DNA from: Oncomelania hupensis
Lineage: Eukaryota; Mollusca; Gastropoda; Littorinimorpha; Pomatiopsidae
Assembly (NCBI GenBank): GCA_036898135.1
Contig: CM072523.1
Location: forward strand, 32,995,811-33,059,810
DNA: 64,000 bases
Reading direction: 5' to 3'
Position numbers and translations under genes: made by a program. This document shows positions 57,501 through 64,000 of the stretch, piece after piece. The notes under the pieces were generated by a model, which was not told the origin of the DNA, ran no database searches, and worked only from the letters and a program-made list of their open reading frames with translations. Position 1 is the stretch's first letter, and every line of letters starts with the position of its first letter.

Positions 57501-59995
57501 ATATTATAAATAATAACAACATTAAAATTATAACAATTTCAAGGTTAAAAAATAAAAGTATGAACCACCCCAGCAAGAGAAATACTGCTGGAACTGAGTT
57601 TTTGTGTACTCGTGCACTTAGGGTTACCCACACTTCACATTCTTGTGTTTTTCCTGTTGCAGATATCCAAGGCAACGTGAGAGCGCTGAAGCATGCTCTG
57701 GGTCACAGTCTAGTGTACAGAGAAAACCACGTTGACCTGGATCGTGTGAAGCGCACTGTGCCAGAATACAGAAGGGTAAGTGTCTTCTTTCTTGGTCTTG
57801 AGGGTCTACAATCAGTACCTTGATCATTACAAAGTGGGACGTTTTGGGCGCTCACAGCTATAATCTGTAGGTATAGTTGTATATACTGGTCTAGGACTGC
57901 CACTACTAACTGTGAAGATATAGGAATTTTACACAGTAAATATTTTCTTCTGCTAAATAATCCACAAAGGTGTTGCTTTTGGGAAGAAGAAAAAAGTAGC
58001 TTTATTAACATTTTGAGCTTATTGAAAGGTTTCCAACTATAAAGCCTGCAACCTAGATGTGTAGAGTTTCTCTGCCATTGCTATTGGAAGCTGTGGGCAT
58101 TTGGGATTAATTAGTAGCTGACTTTGTTTTGATAGTTTGCAAGCAAACCACTAGTGCATCATGCTTTAATTATAGCCTTCTTGCAAAATTTTGTTATTGT
58201 TGGATTGGCACATGTCAAATGATCAAGTGCTTATAAAAATAGACTGCGCAGTAGTAGAATCACATAAAAGGATATTATGATTTTGTCATGATGACCATCA
58301 AGACATAATTATGCAGAATGCAAGGAATGGTGTGAAGTCCTGGGAAACCTATAAACCCATATGTTGAGAAGGTGGCACTTGCAACAGTGTCATGCAAATC
58401 TGAAGCCCTGTCTGAGTTACATATAGTGTTAAGAAAATCAAGCAGGCTTTTGTTAGTGATTCATATGAGGTGCAAAAGGCTACAATTCTTGAATACGACT
58501 TGTACGTGTTGCTTTTATTTTCCATTTCATCTGCTACAGTACTTGAAGGATTAAAAGGGTTATAGGCCTGAAAGGTCAACAGAGTTATAAACATAGGAAG
58601 GCCTAGACTTATACTTCACCAACATTACTATTTGATTCCCTTGACAGGCACCACAGCCACCACCTAAGCCACACAAACCCAAGCAGGAGAAGATTGACGA
58701 ACTGTTGGAAAATCTGCGAACACGCACCACTTTGCAGGAAGAATCTTTAGAAACTATTCTCAGGAACCCACACACCATGTACAAGCGATTCCCTGAAGCC
58801 AGGAAACTTCTGGGGCATGTAAGCAAAATATATATATATCTCTCTCTCTTTCTGTCTGTCTGTCTGTCTCTCTTTCCCTTTCTTGGTTTTTGACTCACAT
58901 GCATAGCAATGTGAGTTTATGTATTCACCTTCCTCCCCCCTCTCCTCATTTCCCCTCCCTCCACCCACCCCCCTCCTCCCCTCCCAAACAAAATTATTAT
59001 TTTCAGATTTGTGCAAATCTGTGCGAGATGAGTCCTAAATAGTCCAAAAATGACACTTTAACAAAAAAGTCAGTCTTCAGTCTGTCTGTTGGCCGTCCGC
59101 CGTTTGTTTGTGCAAAACTTGCAAGTGGATTAAAACCTCATAACCTATTTCAACGATCACAACCGAACTTGGTAAGATAGTGTATACCCATGAGACCTGG
59201 TAAATGACCAGTGAATGAATTACTTCAAGGTCAAGGTCAAAGGGTCAACAAATATAAGTCACAAAATTAAACATGTTCACAAAATTTCACTTTTTTTTCT
59301 AGGTTATTAACATTGAATTTATTATTTTTTGAGGCATGATAGATATCAATGAGACACGTAAGCTTTACAAATTTGGTCAACCTCACTCCATGGTCAAGGT
59401 CACTGGAGCTGTCCAAAGTTGGTTAGTATAGGTACTTTGAAGCGACCTTGACCCTAAACTATGAAAGTTATAAAGTCCAAACTTGTTGTATTCAGAGGTG
59501 ATAAATTGATCATTCATATTTCTTCCATTTTTGCGTTGATCTTGCAAAAATTAACATACAAAAAATAGATCATCATACAGTGAAATGGCTGTTTAGTTAC
59601 TCCATAATATGCAACAACAAACAACATTGGGTTGTTTGATCAGACATGCATGAGAGGTCACGTGAAGGTCAAGGTCATCTCAAGGTCAAGCTAGGTCACT
59701 GAAGTTCAAGGTCATTTTAAGGTCATTGTTTTTTAGGGCATAATACAACATTACTTTTAATGTACTTAATTTAATAGTACACAATTTTATTTGGAACTGG
59801 AGGTCAAGGTCAAGGTCAAGTGCATAGAAAGACCAAAGTTGGTATTACTTTGCATTTTAATGCCATCATTTCGTTTTGTTTTTTCTGGGCACTAATTTTC
59901 ATGTTAAATATTGCAAGTTCCATAAGGAGCATGTGAGTCATATAGGCTTTACCCTTGTAGTCTTGTTTATCATTAAGTGTTCATTTCTGTCTCCT

Positions 59996-60085
<90 letters not shown>

Positions 60086-60412
60086 GAATTGTTTTAGCAG
60101 ATTTTCTATACGGATCAGGGGTGAGCCCTCTTTCAATCAAGTTGTGGTCCTGATTCGGCTCTTTGCAATTTGCTGGACCCTACAATGACTAACTCTAACT
60201 ATAACTCTCTTTCTCTTATTTGGAATGTGGTTGTCATGCACCCCCTCTATCATTTTAAGTTTAGAATGTACAGTTAATTTCACAAAACCCTCTCGATCAT
60301 TTGTATGGTCTCAAAGTTCATTGATTTGATAGAAAGAGCAAGAAACTAAAAGAACTGTTCCATTCTACGTAAATATTGATTTTATGGTCTTTTGTTCCAT
60401 GAATACCCGCAC

Positions 60413-60462
<50 letters not shown>

Positions 60463-60474
60463 GTAATAATAATG

Positions 60475-60548
<74 letters not shown>

Positions 60549-60710
60549 TCTTTCTGCTCACCTTGTTCCATCCTTATTTTTCAGGTCCAGAAGCGTTACA
60601 ACACAGTGCGGGTAAGCTCTATGAAAGAAGCATCTGAGGCACGTAAGATCATTGACCAGGCTTTCGAGGTCCTCAAGAAACCCAAACAGACCTTCCAACC
60701 CACCGCATGA
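45077..60710 (+). CDS. XRRA1: XRRA1-like leucine-rich-repeat protein, 17 exons
   Basis: X-ray radiation resistance-associated 1 homologue; the molecular role of the family is poorly known. Coding exons: 45077-45173, 45553-45755, 46912-47056, 47669-47766, 48339-48484, 48908-49009, 49155-49374, 50004-50082, 53431-53621, 53877-54028, 55259-55319, 55801-55942, 56278-56468, 57298-57472, 57663-57775, 58648-58818, 60585-60710. All junctions are GT-AG, phases agree, and they total 803 codons, close to the ~790 of human XRRA1. LRRs occupy about residues 150-290 (LEVLDLSYNNLS, LRVLHLTGNNFKTLP, LEVLLLDDNKLSDI, LRHINMEKNEIF). Another set lies at about 415-475 (LRYLNLAHNH, LVHLVIHNNPLT). Between them are a basic Ser/Arg/Lys linker (about 293-320) and an acidic segment. 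A Glu/Arg-rich probable coiled coil follows at about 580-640. Start MALSGLKFDSDSGG has a conserved-looking CFP motif near residue 19. The assignment is by recollection of the family and LRR layout. Confidence 0.85.
45452..45526. repeat. (TAA)n microsatellite in XRRA1 intron 1
   Basis: About 25 perfect units, ending some 26 bp upstream of the exon 2 acceptor. Length change here could affect splicing. Confidence 0.97.
46152..46534 (+). mobile_element. RTE-like LINE 3' fragment with TSD, XRRA1 intron 2
   Basis: Encodes broken pieces of the RTE C-terminus (ISYTQHITNDQVRQTITQAI) and ends GGGATAGAATAGGATAGG. It is flanked by TTGAACCA at 46152-46159 and 46527-46534. It is 5'-truncated, and a short EDYRRLQK duplication is present at its start. 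Confidence 0.8.
47110..47225 (+). mobile_element. Possible tRNA-headed SINE remnant
   Basis: TATAACTCAGTTAGTAGAGT resembles an A-box region, and ACTGATTTGATTT about 35 bp downstream resembles a decayed B box. No second copy confirms it. Confidence 0.4.
49054..49131. repeat. (TCA)n-rich simple repeat in XRRA1 intron 6
   Basis: Imperfect TCA units fill most of the 145-bp intron. Confidence 0.85.
49475..49870 (+). repeat. Family E repeat copy 2 followed by a tRNA-headed SINE
   Basis: 49475-49690 matches 40010-40230. From about 49708, TCGGTAGCTCAGTCGATCTC (A-box-like) and GGTTTGAATCC at 49759 (B box) mark a tRNA-derived head. It is followed by a T-rich tail to about 49870. Located in XRRA1 intron 7. 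Confidence 0.65.
52191..52600. mobile_element. Internally deleted Tc1/mariner element
   Basis: 27-bp terminal inverted repeats (52191-52217 and 52574-52600) match at 21 of 27 positions. They contain the AGTCC and CTTAGCC blocks typical of some mariner ends. TA lies on both sides (52189-52190, 52601-52602). At 410 bp it is about one third of an autonomous mariner. It lies in XRRA1 intron 8. Confidence 0.85.
52256..52443 (-). pseudogene. Mariner transposase, N- and C-terminal ends fused
   Basis: Starts MSADFRKMENEQYWLVIRF (N-terminus) and passes directly to HPQYSPDSPCDFYLFP, the block preceding the third catalytic residue region in mariners. After a one-base frame change it ends LGEHRWVKCIELKGDYIEK at a stop (52256-52258). 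The DNA-binding remainder and most of the catalytic domain are deleted. Confidence 0.8.
54283..54999. mobile_element. PIF/Harbinger-like non-autonomous element
   Basis: 46-bp terminal inverted repeats (54283-54328 and 54954-54999) agree at 42 of 46 positions. The element is flanked by the 3-bp duplication TTA (54280-54282, 55000-55002), as in PIF/Harbinger. An internal partial copy of the TIR (GATACACGGTA) is at about 54353. It contains a MADF-like ORF on the minus strand. It lies in XRRA1 intron 10. Confidence 0.85.
54578..54781 (-). pseudogene. MADF (Myb/SANT-like) DNA-binding domain fragment
   Basis: The 67-codon frame reads TGILIELYHEHSCLWDTS, then YKDQGTRNCALSSIQAW. This follows the MADF pattern of Leu-Ile-x-Leu, a Leu-(Tyr/Trp)-Asp motif, Tyr-Lys-Asp and a late Trp. 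Harbinger elements carry a Myb/MADF-type DNA-binding protein beside the transposase, so this is probably a relic of it. No DDE transposase is present. Confidence 0.65.
56513..56740 (+). mobile_element. SINE with L2-like tail (family S1), copy 2
   Basis: Aligns over its length to 23417-23680: ACTTTAAAGATCCTGACGCT start, TTGTGCTCAGTTGT and GGTGGCTTGAGTTAGAT blocks, and CAGCTCTTGAGCTGG near the end. The tail is decayed (AAAGCTCTGTATAAGAACAG) and A-rich. It sits in XRRA1 intron 13. Confidence 0.8.
57112..57140 (+). repeat. G-rich tract with G-quadruplex potential
   Basis: Four or more runs of at least three G separated by one or two bases, in XRRA1 intron 13. Structure is inferred only. Confidence 0.6.
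59015..60195 (+). repeat. Family F repeat, longest copy
   Basis: About 1.2 kb in XRRA1 intron 16. It holds numerous AAGGTCAAGGTCA motifs (59225, 59390, 59665-59720, 59800-59820), the CCATAAGGAGCATGTGAGTC block and a (CT)n run at 60000-60080. It ends with the TTTTAGCAGATTTTCTATACGG ... GGTCCTGATTCGGCTC module shared with 42359-42440. No terminal inverted repeat or ORF was found. Confidence 0.85.
60000..60080. repeat. (CT)n microsatellite
   Basis: Perfect run of about 40 CT units inside the family F repeat. Confidence 0.97.
60413..60547. repeat. (TAA)n microsatellite at XRRA1 intron 16 acceptor
   Basis: About 45 units with two interruptions, ending 37 bp upstream of the last coding exon. Confidence 0.97.
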
Positions 60711-60992
60711 TGTTCCACCAGGAGCGGCTTGATTTTGTTGATGTTTCCATAACCATATGCGTTGTACTGAATTATCACAAATATATCATTATAATGGTCC
60801 TGTTATTAAGGTTGTTTAATTTATTTTAAAAAATTTGAATCCATTAGAATAGCTCAAAATTTACCCACTTCACCTTCTTCCACCCTCCCACCTTGTCCCC
60901 CCTCCCCCCCCCCCCCCAAAAAAAAAAAATCAATTAGGTTTCTTTATTTTAAAAAATGTAAAGAAGAACAGAACTGACGATATTTTAGCCTG

Positions 60993-61024
<32 letters not shown>

Positions 61025-61071
61025 ATAAATTTGTATTATTCTGACTTATATGCACAAGTGTAGAAAATAAA
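60711..61071 (+). other. XRRA1 3' UTR with polyadenylation signals
   Basis: AATAAA hexamers occur at 61024-61029 and 61066-61071 after a TA microsatellite (about 61003-61023). Transcript end is not determinable from sequence. Confidence 0.5.
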
Positions 61072-63070
61072 TGTTTTGAATCCCACCTTCCCTTATTATC
61101 ATAGCATTGTCCATATTGGTGGGGTTGGTGTACAATCTGCTTTATTTATCTTGATTTTTAATAACTGAGGCACTTTTTTTCCTTGTTTTATATTTTTATT
61201 GTTCAGAAATAGCTTTACATTGAATAAAAACGTTTTTTTGTGGCACTCCTCCATACCCCCACCCTACACTCTCCAGTTAAAAAAAAAAAAGTTATATAGA
61301 CTGCAATAGTTAGGGCATTATCATGACACTTTAGTCATAGCCAATGGCATGCAGAGCTTATATCTAACACCTATTCATATATGTTATGGTACTGATACTG
61401 TAGCAAAAATACTACTGAACATTTTAGTTTGCAGTGAGAAATTAATAGGTACTGAGGTTAGTATCATTTACCCAGCGCTACAGTATTCTTTATAAACTGT
61501 GATAACAGAAAAACAAGGTTTGGACTATACCCCCCCCCCCCCCACTCCCCCTACCAGAAAGCCTGCTAACTGATCTACATCAGTTTGTTACAGTTGACTT
61601 TGATTTCTTTTGAAGGCATGGTTATAGTCTGCATGACGAGTTTAACATTTATCTCAAAACCTTTGATTAAAAAAACAACAGTGAAATATATATTCGGTTA
61701 TTAACCAGTCCTGAATATGTAATCAAGGGATCAGTTTAGTCTCCAGACGTAAATGGATTCACGACTTTGGTGTATTGGAGATTACGTAACTTCCCTCTCC
61801 TACAACTCTAAACTCCCCCTTCCCCCTCCCAATTCTCCATTCCCCTCTGCCCACTGACCCTAAAAAACCCACAGACCTATATATATATATAGGTCTGTGG
61901 TTTTTTTTTAGGGTATATTTATTATATATTATATATATATTCTATGATACAAAAATTTCAGTTGGATTAATTCTTGAGTTTGATACACATTTGTAGGGTT
62001 AACATATTGTGTTTTGGCTGGACGACATTTTTTTAAATTATATGAAACCATTGGTACAATTGTGAATATGTTATGAACTGCATGAGCATGAGTCACTGTA
62101 TTGCAAGAGTGAAATGTCTGTATACTTATGCAAATGGATGTTTAATCTGTTTAATGTCTTTTTTTTTATTAACAAAAATCAGGACTGATCACAAATGGAA
62201 AATATTGGCCAAGGTGATTAGGAGTGATAATTTCTTATAATCTGTGATAATGTGGTTAAACTGCTAAAATCCATAAAATACATTTTGTTCTTTGTTTCTG
62301 AGAAACATGTGTTTTTTTAGAGTGCATTGCATATTTATATTATTTGCATGTAGTTTTGACTGTTGTTCTGGAAGAGATAAAGAGGGAGCTGCAAACTATA
62401 TGAATGAAAGAAAGAATTTGCATACCTGTTGTGTTTGGAAAATATATGTGTTTTTTATTTGGATGATATGCTGCTTCGGTTATACATGCAGTTTATTTTG
62501 TTGTGGTTGATATGTTCCTTTACAATTTATAATTTGTACACATACTGAATTCATGAAAACGTAACAATATAATATGTTGCCTATGTAATGATAATATTTT
62601 CAGATATTACTGTGTGTAGATTTACTTATTTTCAGTATTATTTCAGGATTGTGTATTGTATTATTTCACTGGTACTATGCAGCAGCAGAACTGTATTTGT
62701 TACATTGTTGATCTTTGATTGTAATGTTGGAAATGTGGGAATAATTGATATTGCAGAAACTTGTTGTATCGGCATCAGGTCAGCTGCATGGGAGAGATGT
62801 TAGATTTTACTTTCAGTTAGCCCAATAAAAGCATGCAGCTAAAATGCTGTACCATTGAGGACAGCAGGGTCAACACCCACTGCACTGCTTACCTCTATAT
62901 TATGTTGATGACCTGGTTCTTTTTTTAATAGTACATAATATATGCTTGCACTTCTGTCACCATCTAGCCCAAAATGACACTCGATCTGTCCTATTTTAAA
63001 AAAATTAGTTTATATTGAAATTACCTTCTGGAATAAGAGCAAACTAGAATACAATCCGTCAAAAAGAACA
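61072..63070. other. Non-coding flank, nothing recognised
   Basis: AT-rich with a C tract (61530-61550) and a palindrome at 61857-61914. No supportable gene. Confidence 0.45.
61857..61914. repeat. Near-perfect ~29-bp-arm inverted repeat
   Basis: ACCCTAAAAAACCCACAGAC pairs with GTCTGTGG(T)nAGGGT across a TA-rich centre. A one- or two-base length difference occurs in the A/T tract. It could extrude as a cruciform or form a hairpin. Confidence 0.85.
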
Positions 63071-63358
63071 ATGACAGTGTGCTCCGAATTTCAGACCTTG
63101 GAAAACATGAAGCGTATCAATCGCGCAGACCGTCTGGGAACAGAGCGAAATGTTATGCCCCATTTGGAGCCCTACATCATGGGGCGCCTGCGATGTCACC
63201 AAATCTGCAGCAAAGACCCGGACACTGAGCCAGACCAGGCAGCTTGGACGTATATCCACACCATGCATCTTAAGCACAAGCACAGGACATTCGACGCCGA
63301 GCTGCGTGATCTCTCCAAGGTCTGGAGTATGAATAAGATTCGCTACAAGAACATGTGA
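63071..63358 (+). CDS. Unrecognised 95-residue ORF or terminal exon
   Basis: An open frame of balanced, non-repetitive composition (ENMKRINRADRLGTERNVMP, LRCHQICSKDP, KVWSMNKIRYKNM) ending in TGA. A consensus-like acceptor (TTTCAG at 63089-63094) lies in frame, so this may be the last exon of a transcript rather than a complete ORF. No domain is recognised. The sequence around its stop (CGCTACAAGAACA) recurs at 63772. It lies 2.4 kb downstream of XRRA1 on the same strand. Confidence 0.4.
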   Translation: MTVCSEFQTLENMKRINRADRLGTERNVMPHLEPYIMGRLRCHQICSKDPDTEPDQAAWTYIHTMHLKHKHRTFDAELRDLSKVWSMNKIRYKNM

Positions 63359-64000
63359 TCATGACTATCACTGATATGACATAAACGATGTCAGCTCTGC
63401 TACAAGGACAAGTGTTGATGACCGCTGTGGCCACAAAAACTTTAGTAAATAAGTGAAATCAAATCTGACCTTGATAAGGTGCAAGTTGCAAGTCCTTGTA
63501 AGAAATAAAGTGGCACAAAATTTTGAGGTAAAACTTTTCAAGCACCAGTAAAAGTCAGTCAGCAAAAGAGACTGGACAAAGTTTGAATTGCTTGTTATGA
63601 TGACAACAATGTTGATCATGATTAAAAAAAAAACAACTAAAAACGATGACAACTAAAGCTGTGAAGCTTATGTACAAATTCAATCCAATGTTCGCTGATG
63701 ACGGAGATATGTTGTTGACAATAACAGTGATGACATACGAGGGTCTCAAAGTTTAATATTGTTGAGAAGAAACGCTACAAGAACAATGTGATGAAGATGA
63801 TGATGAGGATGATGATAAAGACAGGTTAGATACAGAGTTGTCTATATGAAAGTTAAAACAATTTCAAACAACAAATGGTGAAAAAGATTTTTTTTTAACA
63901 TGTCAGACCTCATTTTCTGTGTAATAAAATTATGATGAACAACAGTTATGTGTTTTAAAAAAAAAAAATTATAATGAACATTTTTTTTTTCTTTAAAAAA
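63359..64000. other. Non-coding 3' flank with GATGAT simple repeat
   Basis: GATGAT-type repeat at about 63793-63820 and A/T tracts at the window end. No gene seen. Confidence 0.45.

Overview
This is eukaryotic nuclear DNA, AT-rich, with many spliced introns and dense interspersed repeats. The two recognisable host genes, the mix of retroelements (RTE-like, L2/CR1-like, DIRS, tRNA-headed SINEs with CAA or ATT tails) and the abundance of TAA/CA/CT microsatellites suggest a lophotrochozoan invertebrate, most likely a marine gastropod mollusc. The taxon is an inference and cannot be proven from the window alone.

Layout. 1-10800 holds no convincing coding sequence apart from repeats. A 40-codon first coding exon of an unrecognised minus-strand gene lies at 10849-10968. 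11228-18545 is a mosaic of minus-strand non-LTR retrotransposons: two RTE-like copies, an L2-like element and an RTE 3' fragment. The first RTE copy is interrupted by a SINE and by a solo LTR with a clean 5-bp target duplication. 19462-38404 (+) is a complete cullin-3 gene of 19 coding exons and 766 codons, including one U12-type AT-AC intron. Its last large intron hosts two nested insertions: a DIRS element lacking most of its reverse transcriptase inside a hAT-like TIR pair, and a 5'-inverted RTE copy inside a piggyBac-like TTAA element. 38405-45076 is the cullin-3 3' region plus a CR1-like LINE on the minus strand. 45077-60710 (+) is a complete XRRA1-like leucine-rich-repeat gene of 17 coding exons and 803 codons. 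Its introns contain a PIF/Harbinger-like element with a MADF-domain fragment, an internally deleted mariner, an RTE 3' fragment and SINEs. 60711-64000 is 3' flank with one open, unrecognised 96-codon ORF near 63.1-63.4 kb.

The two host genes are in tandem but there is no evidence that they are functionally linked. Cullin-3 is a ubiquitin-ligase scaffold. XRRA1 is a poorly characterised LRR protein. The most informative part of the window is its record of transposon activity: nested insertions, target-site duplications, twin-primed inversion, and a SINE family whose 3' end resembles that of the resident L2-like LINE.
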